Shown piece after piece: positions 10,951 through 23,170 of a stretch of DNA of 64,000 nucleotides. This stretch comes from Metaphire vulgaris (Eukaryota; Annelida; Clitellata; Crassiclitellata; Megascolecidae). Numbering within the stretch: the first letter of the stretch is position 1; each line of letters begins with the position of its first letter. The notes under the pieces are model-generated. The model saw only the letters and a list, made by a program, of their open reading frames with translations, had not been told where the DNA came from and searched no databases. Location: positions 13,019,390 to 13,083,389 of the forward strand of contig CM030845.1 of NCBI GenBank assembly GCA_018105865.1, given 5' to 3'. The translations under genes were made by a program, and so were the position numbers.

Positions 10951-11119
10951 CAGGGATATTTTTACACCCCCCAACACCCCCTCCTCAATTTGAGGTCGAC
11001 ACCCCCAAAATTTTGTAATGTGACAATGGTATGCATACAAAATGCATACTAATTAGCTTCGGACACCCCCGATTTGAGGTCGACACCCCCCCAAATTCAC
11101 AATCCTAGAAATATCCCTG
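10951..11119. mobile_element. MITE, CAGGGATATTT family
   Basis: Perfect 8-bp TSD CGCGTAAC (10943-10950 and 11120-11127). Inverted ends CAGGGATATTTTTACA and CAGGGATATTTCTAGG. The inside has two copies of ATTTGAGGTCGACACCCCC. Confidence 0.9.
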
Positions 11120-11428
11120 CGCGTAACCGACGTAATGTCACAGGCGGATCTAAGGGGCACCACTGGGGGTACGCCCTCCAACTCTCTCAACATTTTTTTT
11201 CTAATCTCACCTGAAATTAACCGCAGTTATACATAGACACGAATAAATAAGCGAGTCGTCGGCGTAACGTTGGTTGAAAACACCCGGAAGGCAAACGAGG
11301 GATTTGCACCTTCAACGAATACTTTTTTCAGAAGAATTCTCTTAGCGAGCAAAAAGAAAGAATCTCGCTAGGGATCGGTCGCGTATTTTCCAGACTTTTT
11401 AACATTTTAAGATTTAAAGGATTTATTT

Positions 11429-11813
11429 TAGTGCTGGTAACGATTAAAATTCTCTTGTTCGATTAATCGGAATTTTTTCAAATCGATTAATCGATTAATT
11501 TCGATTAAAATAATTACATATAGCCTTTTACTGATCTCCTTGCATTGTCTAATTTGCCGTCTGCAGTTGGTTTAAAAACAAAGCAAAAGTGCTTGATCAT
11601 TCTCCCCTTAAATTCTTAACTGCAGCATTGCTTTCATTACTCGCCATTGTTGTCTGAACGAAATAGAAGCACAGTAAACTAAGTAGGTATTCAAGTAAGT
11701 AAGTTACAAAAATATTAAAATTTAATCGAAAAATTAATCGATTAAAGAAAATTTACTCGATTAAAATTTGTAACGATTAATCGATTAATTTATCGTTAAT
11801 ATCCGCAGCCATA
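11429..11813. mobile_element. AT-rich MITE with ATCGATTAATCGAT units
   Basis: Flanked by ATTTATTT on both sides (11421-11428 and 11814-11821). The ends are weakly inverted (TAGTGCTGGTAACGATTAA versus TATGGCTGCGGATATTAACG). Subterminal regions on both sides carry repeated ATCGATTAATCGATTAA, so the element can fold on itself. The AT-rich target makes the TSD less certain. Confidence 0.6.
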
Positions 11814-12587
11814 ATTTATTTCTACTTGATTTTTATTCTTTCACTTGAAAGTTTGCTTCCCCTCCCAAAAAGTTGGCGCCTGGGGCTGCCGCCTGCCCCC
11901 CTTCCACGCTACGCCACCGAAGCAAGTTGAAGGTTTTTTCTAGGTGGCGCCTCTGTAGGCCCTACTTAGGAATTTGAAAGAAAAACGGCTGCATTCAGGA
12001 TATGGACCTGTGGGTCCCTTATCACAGTTTGAGCGATTTCCGGTTAATCTAACGTACCTGTAACTTGTCAAATGAGACTTCTAAAAATGTGACTGTTCCT
12101 TAATTTCAAATTGAATTTGTTGATAAAAATCACTGACATTTAGTCAATTCGTTTTTATGCAGTCTTCATATGTTGTGATTTGCCTTAAAACGTTTAGATG
12201 TTGAGATTTTCAGCAGAGAAATTTTTCCAAGATGTGGCAAGTGATAAGCAGTTTTCTAGCGTATTTTTCTGATTTAGACGCTCTTCGAAGGCAAAACATT
12301 ACCATCACATTGACTCGCGCTTTAGTCTGAACGCACATTGATCACCCGAACGATGATCTCGAACAATGAGATTAGGCCTAATGTTTTGATGTCAGAAGAT
12401 GCTGTATAGCGACGGAGGTCACACAGCTATTTGTGAAACAGCATGTTTGTTGCCATTTCCGGCGTCTATCGTAGGCCTACATCGCGACTGCGATTCGACA
12501 AAGCACGCATTAAAAGGGAACGGATCGTTTATTTGCATTAAACGACCTCAGTTCCTCGGTCGCTTCTGGCTTTTATGTTCCGTCAAA

Positions 12588-12629
12588 GAAGAAGAAGAAG
12601 AAGAAGAAGAAGAAGAAGAAGAAGAAGAA
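12588..12629. repeat. (GAA)n microsatellite
   Basis: About 42 bp of GAA. The 144-codon frame through it (12399-12833) shows no domain and is probably spurious. Confidence 0.93.
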
Positions 12630-13169
12630 AAACCGGCCGAAGATAGAAACAGGACATTCAACGGAGGAGGACTCGAGTGCGTTGTTCGTTCAGCTAATCG
12701 CCAATCATCCTTCATCTTCCTTCGACTGGGTCCCGTGTCTGCGCTGACAGACAACTGGACTGTCGTTGTCAGTCGCTGGTGTCTCTCTCTCTCTGCTCCG
12801 ACTGACCAGAGAAGGCAGGCAGTAAATTGTTAATGGCAATCGTTAAAACTCGCGATGCGTCCACAACATACAATTGGATATTTTGATCAATAATACACGT
12901 ATTAGGGCCTATTTAGGCTAGGCCTGTTACACGCTTTCTCGCGAAAATCTTTGTTACCTCGGTGCTTTCAATCTATCATGATTCGTGAATGATTGTACCG
13001 TCGATGCTCACATTTAGAAAAAGAAAACGCTGGAAGAAAGCGAGAACTTCTGTTGTACGAATGACTAACTAGCTTCTTCTGGTCGTTCATTTATTTAAGC
13101 TATATTAACTGAGAGTCATTTTCCAACCATTCACCTTAAGCTAACAATGCCTGAGAGCTAACATAGAGA

Positions 13170-13322
13170 CCTTGTGGCAGGACAAAATTTCACGGACAAA
13201 ATTTCACGGTTAGGGTTAGAGTTAGAGGTAGATTTTTCCGTGACATTTTGTCCAAATATAATTTTGTCCGTGAATTTTATCCGTGACATTTTTTCCGCGG
13301 ACATTTTGTCCTAGCACCAGAT
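13170..13322. mobile_element. Small fold-back-like element, GGACAAAATTTCAC units
   Basis: The left arm has two GGACAAAATTTCAC units. The right arm carries inverted forms (GACATTTTGTCC, GTCCGTGAATTTT). The centre holds GGTTAGGGTTAGAGTTAGAG, a degenerate telomere-like stretch. Outer ends GTGGCAGGACAAAAT and GGTGCTAGGACAAAAT are similar. No clear TSD was seen, so the edges are approximate. Confidence 0.55.
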
Positions 13323-13827
13323 GCCTACATATATATAATATTTTAATATATTTCATAACAAATACTGTAATATGTATACAGCATCTTTGTGCCGCCTACG
13401 TCTTTAGGCCATATACACACACATATATCGACGAGACCCAAACATATACAAACATTTGAATTTGCTCTAAAAGCATTAAAAAGAAACGTGCTACAATTGT
13501 CTATGCAATTCAATCTCCCGACAAATCGAACGCTAGTTTTTCCCGTTTCCTTCTTTAAAAATGTCAATCATTAAATTCTGCTGGATTTGAGACTTCAAAA
13601 TCGTGACAAAATATCAAAATTAGACGAACGATAGACCATAGTGGTGGTGGTGCCTGTGCATGGTATGGCGCCTCAGTATTATATATATATTATATATTAT
13701 ATATTATTCAGGCAGGATTAGAATTTATCGTAATCTGTAAAAAGTACAAGGATCACAAAGCCAACCAAGGAGAAACGCTTTAGTCGAATGCTTGGTATCG
13801 TTTAATTCTGTCAGTTGTGAAGTTGCT

Positions 13828-14040
<213 letters not shown>

Positions 14041-14718
14041 AATACACTGTGATGATGGAAAGAACTTTGCTGCCGTGAAGAAGTCCGGTGCAGAGTCCTT
14101 TAGAAGCGGTCCTTCAAAGAAACTGTAGCCCCACTGACATGCCAACAAGGAACGGAAGATGGTGTAAGAGTCCGCAAGTTGGTAGTATAGGAGTTATCCA
14201 CGCAGATATGTAACCATCGGTGAGTTCCTAAAGAAGCGGTCTTCCGCAAGAAGATGCTAATGAAAGACGTAGGCGTCTTATGTCTCGGCAATGAGAGTCT
14301 GCTATCCAGAGATTGGCTGTTCTATAGGTATTGATATATAAAATTATTGCAAAGACAGGCCCTCCAGTATACAGTGGGGGATAGAGAGCTGCACACGGGG
14401 ATGGTGGTAAAACTGCGGTAATGAGGACAAAGTCTGCGGTAATAGGCCAATCGCGGTCATTAGTGTAGCCACGAGGAAAGCACGGGGGACCGATCGCAAT
14501 TCCAACCGGACCTGCAGTTGTGAAATATGTTCACAGTATTCACAACACTCTGACAACGGTAAAGACTGTATATTTCCACAGTTTAGCTTTCAACAAGCTA
14601 ATCACACCAACGCCCGCGGAGCACATTGCTGGCGCACAATAATATTGGTAGTCAGAGATGCTAGTTTACTACACGCGGCAATTCGGCTGTAAGTGCTTCT
14701 GGAGTGCTTTGAATATAT

Positions 14719-14883
14719 ATATATGTCACTGTCTGTTGTAGACCTTTCAGTTGAAACAAAACTCTAAACAAAAAATTATTATTGCTATATTGTTACTCTG
14801 CACATCCTGCTTGTAGACCTATATGTCACTATCTGTTGTAGACCTTTCAGTTGAAACAAAACTCAAGTGTGCAGAGTAACAAT
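14719..14883. repeat. 45-bp direct duplication with an inverted pair
   Basis: TATGTCACTGTCTGTTGTAG and its 25 following bases occur at about 14722 and 14821. The phrase ATTGTTACTCTGCACA near 14790 is repeated in inverse as TGTGCAGAGTAACAAT near 14868. It is probably a small decayed repeat. Confidence 0.6.
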
Positions 14884-15132
14884 AGTAATAATAGGCCTAA
14901 TATTTATGATATTGCTGGTGTTGCTGCTGCTGGTGGAAAAAATCTAAAATATATTATTATATAAAAAAATTACAGAATGCTTATAGTCGTCGTCGTCGTC
15001 GCCGCGGGTCGCGAGTTGGAGACCTCTGATCTCTATATATAGGCTACCGTCAGGCCCTTTATTTTCTAAGAACTTGCATTATACGACTTTTCTGGGGTTT
15101 TTTCCTGCCTACAACAAAACACATTTCAACAC

Positions 15133-15478
15133 CAGAGGCGTCATTTGGGGGAGCTGGGGGCCCGTGGCCCCAAAAAATGAAAATATTAATTTATAATGTA
15201 TTAATGTACAACAAAAAACAAAAACAGGGACGTCATTTGCGTTTGGGGGGGCAAAAAAAAGTCAGCAGCCCCTAAGAGCTGACAAGCAAAAAAAAGGTCG
15301 TCAACTATTTTTTTGGTAATAGTCATCGTAAAAGAACTGACAAGCAAAAAAAAGGTCGTTAACTTTTTTTCGAAACTCACACTTAGTCGAAAAAATATCC
15401 AAAAATTTAAAAAAATTTAAAAGAAAATTTTACAAAATTTCTCGCCCCCCCCAAGAAAAGTGTGAAATGACGCCACTG
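15133..15478. mobile_element. MITE, CAGAGGCGTCATTTGGGG family
   Basis: Perfect 8-bp TSD TTCAACAC (15125-15132 and 15479-15486). Ends are CAGAGGCGTCATTTGG and, reversed, CAGTGGCGTCATTTCACAC. It carries two copies of TGACAAGCAAAAAAAAGGTC (15280 and 15338). A second terminus-like CAGGGACGTCATTTGCG at 15226 hints at an internal duplication. A relative is at 49829. Confidence 0.88.
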
Positions 15479-15861
15479 TTCAACACACGTCCGCGTTCAA
15501 GTATTTGACACCGTTGTCCCTAACAAGTGACAGCATCACAACGTTTGCCAACTCTAGCAAGAGGTCACAAGTTTCACGTCGTGTGAAGGGGCGCGTTAAC
15601 TTAACAGAAACGCAACTAATGCAGCAATGGCTTGGATTATCAAAATCTCTCTTTCTCTCTGTCTCTGTCTGTCTGCCTCTTTGTCTGTCTGTGTCGTTGT
15701 CTGTCTGTCTCTGTGTGTGTGCATAAAAATTGGCACCATCATTAGCATTCGTGAACAGTATATTAAATGCCATGTTTCCACCAGCTGTCAACTGAAGTAG
15801 GCCTACCCTACTACCTCTAGACTTACACCGACAAATTAAGCCACGTCCCAACGCTCTACAT

Positions 15862-16914
15862 CAGTGTTTTCCAAACTGTGGGTCGCGATCCAAAAGTGGG
15901 CTGCAGGGCTCAGTCTAATGGGTCGCGGTATAACGCGAAATTAAATTCAAAAAGTGCCATTTTCTAGCCAATACCACAATGTCACAACTCACAAGCCTTG
16001 AAAATTGAAAGTAGGCTTAGGTTTTAAGAAATTTATAGACCTGCCATCCTCTATATACGGCTTATATTAAAATGATTAGTGTTTCATCTAACTTCAGTCG
16101 ACAATAAGTTTGCAGTATCGCGGCATGTTACAAAACCGCTGAAGTGAGTCGCACAGTTCCAAAAACTGTAGTACTGTATATACTTAATCAACATTATTTC
16201 GCAATAACGCAAAGAATGCGTATTCCGACCATTTTGCTGTGAAACTCCACTAACAATAGGGAATCTCGGATCTTACCCGTGTCAGAGCTGACGGTTAAGC
16301 GATTTTGCCATATTCATAGGATTTCTAGGACGCGCAACAAAGGTATGTTTCTGGCAAAATTTTTAAAAGATAATTTTCAAGAAATTTCAATATCAACTTC
16401 TCTGCTGTTGTCTTATTTGGCAAAAGTAAGAATAATTCTGAGTAAAATATTCGCCATAAAATACACGTTTAATTTGAATCAGAGCATTTGTTTTGCCATT
16501 TATTCAAAACTCAGAAGATTCTTTTCAACTAACGTTCGCCAGATGGCCTAATGCATTTTTAAAATTACCAGTACATGCCATGAATGCGTAGGCCTATTCC
16601 GACCATTTTGCTGCGAAACTCCACTAACAATAGGGAATCTCTGTTGACGGTTTTGTAGTAATCTTGCGGTTATTTAAGCGATTTTGCCATACTCATATGA
16701 TTTTCAAGACACGTAACATAGGTATGTTCGTGACAAAATTTAAGAGAGATAATTTTCAAGAAATTTCAATATCTATTTCTATCCCATAGTCTTATTTGGC
16801 AAGAATATTAATAATTCTGCGTAGTATATTTTGATTCGAATTCAATCAGAATTTCGCGGCACGTTACAAAGCCGCTGAAGTGGGTCGCAGTTCCAAAATG
16901 TTTGGGAAACTCTG
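15862..16914. mobile_element. hAT-like element, CAGTGTTTCCCAAACTG family, copy 1 (1.05 kb)
   Basis: Ends are CAGTGTTTTCCAAACTGTGG and, reversed, CAGAGTTTCCCAAACATTTT. Flanks CTCTACAT / TTCTACGT match at 6 of 8. It is longer than the 780-bp copy at 57474 because about 380 bp starting 'ATTCCGACCATTTTGCTG' is duplicated in tandem (near 16220 and 16597). No transposase is visible; the frame at 16279-16551 lies in the repeat and looks fortuitous. Confidence 0.8.
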
Positions 16915-17178
16915 TTCTACGTGATATGGCATGAAGCTAATATATCGGCGACAGTGAATTTTTGGTCCCATGATCACTGTAATTCTTCTTTTTTCTTCTT
17001 TTTCCTCTTCGTCTTATTTCCGAAATGGTCCAGCCAGTGTTTTATACAGGCCTGATAGGGGGATTTTCCCCGCCCCAAACCTCAAAAATCTCCCAAAATT
17101 CCAGCACTGACACAAATAGTTGTCCTGAACTGCGTCTCTTCCCTTCCAGCCAAGTCAGTTATCCCCAAAGCCCTGGAG

Positions 17179-17358
17179 CAGGGCGCGATTTGCGGTGAGG
17201 GGGAGGGGGTAAGGGGGAATCTTCCCCAAATGCCCAACTGCATCCCCTTACTGCTGCATCCCCCACCACTACATCCCCCACTGCTACAGTTTCCAACAAC
17301 TACATCCCCCAAGCTCGACATATTCCCCCCACTGCTCCAGGTCACAAATCGCACCCTG
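17179..17358. mobile_element. MITE, CAGGGTGCGATTTGTG family, copy 2 (inverted)
   Basis: Flanks CCCTGGAG / GCCTGGAA (6 of 8). Ends CAGGGCGCGATTTGCGG and, reversed, CAGGGTGCGATTTGTGACC. It is the reverse-orientation relative of 7516-7687. Confidence 0.82.
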
Positions 17359-19330
17359 GCCTGGAATATGGATAAAAAAACTGGTTCCAGCAAACAGGCA
17401 TTTAGACCTATGTCTATTGCCATGGCGCATCTGCTGCCCATTTCAGTTTATCTGATATTACAATTTTTATTTCCGTTCTTTTTCTTTCGATTTTTCATCT
17501 AGGCTATTTGACAACTATTATATAAACTTTGAAGATTTTAAAATAATAATTAATTATGAAATAAAAATTAGGACTCTTTTAGACGCCAAGTTTTAGCGAG
17601 GCAAAGGTTTATTGGCCTAAAGCACATTATTCCAAAAATATTAGGCTAATTGTAGAGAAATTGGTCTACTTTCAATCAAGACTCCTGGTCTGGGATGGTA
17701 TTTATCCCCAGAAATTCAAAACTTTTACTGCAAATTTAGTTAAAGACAAGAAATGGCCTCCAACGTTACGATGAATTCAATGTCTCTGCTGAAAACCAAA
17801 TTCCTGTATGCAAATTCTGCTCTGGATTTAGAGGCGGAGCCAGGAATTTTCCAGGAATTCAGTTTGGGGGCCTTCGTATTAAATTCCGCATTCTGTCTTG
17901 CTCCGCTCCTTTCATGCGGATTGACGCGTGTTGCTAGAATTAATTTCTGAATGGGAGGAATAGATGACGCGCTCACTTATTTAGTCTTGCCTTTATTACT
18001 GCTCGGCTTTCTGTCATGATGATATATCAGTAGACACAATGTTGCGGGGGAGGGAGGCGTATCCCTGTAGATCCGCTCCCTAATACACTGCAGTTAGATC
18101 GGCCATTTTTGGAAATTGGAAGCATTTCACTGACTACATTTTTCCTCTCCATGTGAACAAAGAAGCGACTGATGTCAGATGTTTCTCATGACAATAATTT
18201 ATCCTCTCGAGATCTTCTTAGTAGGCCTACTTGTGTTCAATGGCTTTCTTAGCCGTAACCAGAAAATTCAGCGGCTGCATGGACTTCGTCCTGTTTTGGA
18301 ATTTTCTGTATTTTGCAATTACCTATAAAGTAATGAAGCAAATGATATATAGATTATAATTTCGAACTCATTGGCTTTCAGAGCGGGCATCGGGGTGGCT
18401 ATAAACAACATTATGCTCCTACATTCCTACATACAAGATGGAAGTTATTGCAGCAGTGTTATTTGTGAGCATAAGCCCCGAGGATTGGAGGGCTCCGAGT
18501 ACTTGGAAGACGATCTCATCATGTAGACGAATTCTCTGTATATATTAGTCCATGTATGTAAAACAGCAGTATTTCTAAGCACATTGCACAAACGACAGTA
18601 GATAGTTGAATTGCGCTCGGATCAAAGCGGCCGTCGAGATTGAAGTCGAAAACTGATTTATTCAATTATACGAGACCAGGTCTTTTTTGCAGGGGAAAGA
18701 AATAATTAATTAGAACAGTTGATCCTTTCATGCCCCAGGCTATATTTCATACAACGCATGGCGAATTCCCAACTGGATAATTATGTTGCTATACAATTGC
18801 TATACTAGTCGCATTTATCTAGAATCTCAATTAAAGGACCTTCTTAATAATAACCGAATAGGGAAAGAATTGACCACAATTTCCGTATCAATATTGCCAA
18901 AAGCCAATTTCGACATTACACTGTAGGTTGAGAAAATGGGAAATTCTGAACCAAATTCATCCAGAACTTCTGTCCCGCACGTAGATCATTTCTTCTCAGA
19001 GACAGATCGCCTGCACTTCGAGCACATGATGTTCTTATACAACGCCCTTCTGGTCGTCAGTAGTACACCGTTTTGGGGATTCTATTCTCAGTCTTTCACG
19101 TCCTCAACTTGCAGACTCTTCAGCAAATGAGTTGTTGATAACATGACATCAGAAAACCCGGCTGCACATCAATCTCAGAAACTCCGCCAACGGGAACGTA
19201 TACGTTCGATCGCTGCGAGTCGTTTCATCTTAATGCTGCAATTGGAGCTCAATACGTCGTCTGCATCGGTCATCATCCGTTGCGGCGGCTGCGGTCAGTG
19301 CGGTGGTCAGGGGTTTAGGCGCCTGAGATG

Positions 19331-19513
19331 AAACCTGTCCTCCTCCTCCTCCTCCTCTTCCTCCTCCTTCTCCCCCTCCTCCTCCTCCTACTCATCATCA
19401 TCATCATCGTCATCGTCATCATCATCATCATCAATGTCATCGTCGTCGTCATCATCATCATCATCGTCATCATCGTCATCGTCCTTATCATCGATGTCGT
19501 CGTCATAGTCATC
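19331..19513. repeat. (TCC)n-(TCA/TCG)n trinucleotide repeat
   Basis: TCC units (19337-19390) pass into CAT/CGT units to about 19513. Derived open frames are by-products. Confidence 0.93.
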
Positions 19514-19541
19514 GTCATTAAATGCTATGGTTGGCATCAGG

Positions 19542-19937
19542 CAGTGGCGGTTCCACGTGGAGGATGAGTGGGGATGCATCCCCCCACCGGACTTTCGGAC
19601 TTACTTTTTTGCTTGTGAAACCTATTTTTGGGTAGAAGTCTAGTAAAACTAACTGTGAATGACCTTCTTGGATTTACCTAGATTGAGCGCTCGTAAATAA
19701 GCTGGTGCACTGCACCAAGCTTTCGGGCAGCACTATAGAAATTTCGTGTTTACTTACTTACTAACTTTTTTGTTCGTCAACCTATTTTTCGGGAAAAGTA
19801 TAGTCAAATTAGGGATAACATTCCATTTCAGCCCTTTTCGGTAAAGTTTATTGATTTTTTCCTTCTATTTTCATCTCCTGATCAATTTTCTATGAATTCA
19901 TTTTATCCCCCATCAATAAATCCTGGAGCCGCCACTG
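19542..19937. mobile_element. MITE, CAGTGGCGGTTCCACGTGG family
   Basis: Flanks GCATCAGG / GCATCCTG (6 of 8). Ends CAGTGGCGGTTCCACG and, reversed, CAGTGGCGGCTCCAGGAT. It is a relative of 5907-6201 and 62618-62922 and contains CTTTTTTGCTTGTGAA at about 19604. Confidence 0.82.
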
Positions 19938-20283
19938 GCATCCTGCAGGGAGTTCTAGCCATTTATCACGGTCGTTAGAAGCTCCCATTTTTCTCTTTGG
20001 CTTCCGATTCTTGTCATTTTCTGATCGTCTTCTGTTAGTTTCTTCGTAGTCTTCGTTTTGAAGCCATCCATATGGAGTTTTCTTAGGGAACCTCGTTTTC
20101 TTCTTAATTCTTTGCAACAGCCTTTCATGATGCTTCAGCAAGTCTAGGTCCAATAACATTCTAGAAAAGCCTCTTGCTTTTATTCACATTGCGGGTAATG
20201 AGAGAGAGAGAGCTTATTTAAAAGAAACACTGAGGTTTTACAAATAGAGATCGTGCTGAATATGATGTTTTCATACCTGGTTC

Positions 20284-20453
20284 CAGGGGCGTAGCCAGGA
20301 ATTTGATTTGGAGGAAGGTACTGCATAATGTCATTTGAGGGGCGGTTTAAATCTTTAAAAGACGTTGAATCCCTTTAAAGACATATTAAAAACTTTAAGG
20401 TAGCCTGATTTTGGGGGTACATATACTGATATATCCCCGTCGCTACGCCCCTG
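20284..20453. mobile_element. MITE, CAGGGGCGTAGCCAGG family, copy 1
   Basis: Flanks CCTGGTTC / TCTGATTC (6 of 8). Ends CAGGGGCGTAGCCAGG and, reversed, CAGGGGCGTAGCGACGG. Internal TTTAAA-rich text. Relatives are at 20678, 24454 and 27496. Confidence 0.85.
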
Positions 20454-20677
20454 TCTGATTCCTTATTGGAATCGAAATATCCAATTAACATAATCGTGTT
20501 TTATTGATAATAAGCTAAAGTCCAAGAATATTTAGCAACTCTCTCCCAAAGTCTCTGTAGATTTAACATAACTTGAAAGCAGTTTCATGATCTGGAAGCC
20601 CGGAACGATTGTCGGTTGTACGGAACTCGAGCTACTCACGAGTCAGAATTCAATTCCCTCTGTTTAAGACAGACAAA

Positions 20678-20867
20678 CAGGGGCGTAGCCAGGAATTTAA
20701 TTGCGGGTACAATGTGATTTGGGGAGGTATAAATCTTTAAAAACGTTGAAAACCTTTAAAAACACATTAAAACTTTAAAGTAGCGACCGGGGTATATACC
20801 CCCTCCCCCCGAAAAAAAATCATTTTTTTCGGGGAGGGGGGTATATACCCCCGTCGCTACGCCCATG
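20678..20867. mobile_element. MITE, CAGGGGCGTAGCCAGG family, copy 2
   Basis: Perfect 8-bp TSD CAGACAAA (20670-20677 and 20868-20875). Internal GTATATACCCCC / GGGGGTATATAC inverted repeat. Confidence 0.92.
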
Positions 20868-20985
20868 CAGACAAAACGCTTCATTTGACGATACAGAAAA
20901 TTCTAATCCCGAGAAAGCAGTCAACATGCTGTGTGCATCCGATCGCAAACCGACCAATAAGGAGGCCGCAGTCAATTCGACGAAC

Positions 20986-21049
20986 AACGAAGCACATAGG
21001 CGACGAATGATTAATAATTATTAATCATTCGTCGCCTATGTGCTTCGTT
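20986..21049. repeat. 64-bp perfect palindrome
   Basis: The 32 bases from AACGAAGCACATAGGCGACG onward are followed immediately by their exact reverse complement, centred on AATAATTATT, with no spacer and no mismatch. No TSD or transposon terminus was noticed at its edges. Confidence 0.95.
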
Positions 21050-21292
21050 TATAATTATTGGGATTCGTTCTTTTATAACGCTAACGGTGCGTGGAGGGAC
21101 ATTGAGATGAAAGGACACGTCCAATAAGCCCAACTGAAGGCATGAACTTGTTTACGACGACAATTCGGTCGCTAAGATCCGCCTAGATAAACCAGATGGC
21201 TGGCACGGCAGATAGCATGTCTTGAATATGAATATGGCCAAACAATATTCAACCTAGTAGAGTTAAGACAGAAATATATCACTATCATTTAA

Positions 21293-21677
21293 TGGACTGT
21301 CCATTAATTACGTCAACAATTTTTGGGCAATTTTTGACCCCCTTCCCCTTGTAAACAACTGTCAAACTTTCAGTGACCCCCTTAAGATCAGTGACGAGTC
21401 CCTTTAAAAAGTTTAGGTTATTATTTTTTGCGCTGATGACCTTTTTTGTCTTTTTTGCTCATCAAGTGTCAAAATGCGGTGGTGACGACCTTTTTTTTGC
21501 TTGTCAATCCTTTTTCCATTGTTGTAAATAGTATTTCATGAAGCTTCCTATTTTTTGATTATTTGTAAAAAACTGAAATTGTCGAATTCAACTTATTTTG
21601 ACCCCTTCCCCTCTCAACAACTGTCAAACTCTTTCAAACCCCTCCCCTATTTTGTTGGCGTAATTAATGGACACTAG
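21293..21677. mobile_element. MITE, TGTCCATTAATTACGTCAAC family, copy 1
   Basis: Inverted ends GGACTGTCCATTAATTACG and GTGTCCATTAATTACGCC. It contains two copies of the GACC-T-run-GCTTGTCA motif (21434 and 21484). Relatives are at 27019 and 51381. TSD not resolved here. Confidence 0.75.
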
Positions 21678-22429
21678 ATAGTTCCTAATTTACACGGTGA
21701 AACATCTGGACATGACTTTCAGATGGAAAACAGACAGAAGCGTGAATCATTGGCTGAACATTAATAGAGAAACATAGAAAATGTGCTCTGTAAAGTATCT
21801 TCAAAAAGAGAGCCAATAAAAAATTGTCATGTTCAGGAAACCAAAATACTACAGATTTTGTCCTTTTTAAGTCAGTAACATTTTCCCTGTTGACCATTGT
21901 TATAATTAATCTGCTTCCAGCCAATATTCCCTCTAAGCTGTGCGCGTGTGCGCGCTCACAGAGGTCGCAAGGCAAGCGCACAAAGGAAAAAATGGAGCGC
22001 ACAAATTTTTGAATTTTGTCCCCATTGCTTTCATGTCATACACGTACTTACTGATAAAAATCCACGTTTTGTTGAGAACTAGTAACGGCTCCATGCAATT
22101 ACTAACTTCTGGTCTAAACTATAGACAAAAGGTCTATTATTTAATACTATTATTTGTGCAAAGTACGCGGTTCCAAATATCGGTAAAATTAAAAGAACAG
22201 AAAGCCAGAGATAGAAATGTCTTAAAGTAGAGATTTGAACTCTTTGACGTCAACGTGGAAGGAAAAGTGGAAAGAGCCCCGGCCCTGTAACTTCCCCATT
22301 CCCTATGGCAGCCTCTCAAAAATGGGAGACTTGAGCCTAGATGCTTAATAGAAGTTTGCACCTATGTTTGAAATGGAAACTATAAGCGACTTCATTTAAG
22401 AGTTCACAGTTGTTCTTGATTGTGAACAG

Positions 22430-23170
22430 GTTCAGGACCGCGACCCAAATAATAGCATGTAATATCAAAAAATACATTATGCCATCTAGCGAACGTTACT
22501 TTTGAGTTTTTTTTAATAAATGGCAAAATAAAAGATCTGATTCAATTCGAATGAAACATGTGGCAGATATATTCTGCAGAATTATTCATATTTTTGCCTA
22601 AGACGAAAGGAGAGAAATATATATCGACATTTCTTGAAAATTATCTCTTTTAAAATTTTGCCACGAACATACCTTTATTACGCGTCTTAAAAGTCCTGTG
22701 AGTATGGCAAAATCGCTTAACCGTTCGATCAGTTATTGTCCCTAAGATTCTCTATAATAATAGTGGAGTTTCAGAGCAAAATGGTCGGAACACGCTTTCT
22801 TGCGTTATTGCAAAATAAGATTAATTTTTAAAAGTACTAACGGGTCTATTGTTTCTCGAACTTTTTGGACCTGCGACCACTTCAGGAAGTTCAGAGGTAT
22901 TGTAGCATGCCGTGGCCTTGCAAACTTACTGTCGACTAAAAATTGGATAAAAGTTTCATAGAACACTAATCGTTTTAAGATAAGCCCTGTTTGGAGGATT
23001 GCATGCATATAAATTTCTTAAGACCCAAGTCCACTTGCAACTTGCAAGGCTTGTGACATTGTGGTATTGGTTAGAAAATGACACTTTGAACCTAATTTCT
23101 CTTTACCCCGCGACCCACTAGAGTCGACTAGATTGAGCCCTGCGACCCACTTTTGTTTTTGGAAACACTG
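22430..23170. mobile_element. hAT-like element, CAGTGTTTCCCAAACTG family, copy 2 (inverted, decayed)
   Basis: The right end is ...GTTTTTGGAAACACTG. The inside matches the other copies in reverse (GCGACCC near the end, GAGTTTCAGAGCAAAATGGT, CGCGACCCA). The left edge is approximate. Confidence 0.7.

Noticed and set aside
12399..12833. 144-codon frame containing poly-Glu
   Set aside because: Depends on a GAA tract. The flanking sequence shows no recognisable protein features.
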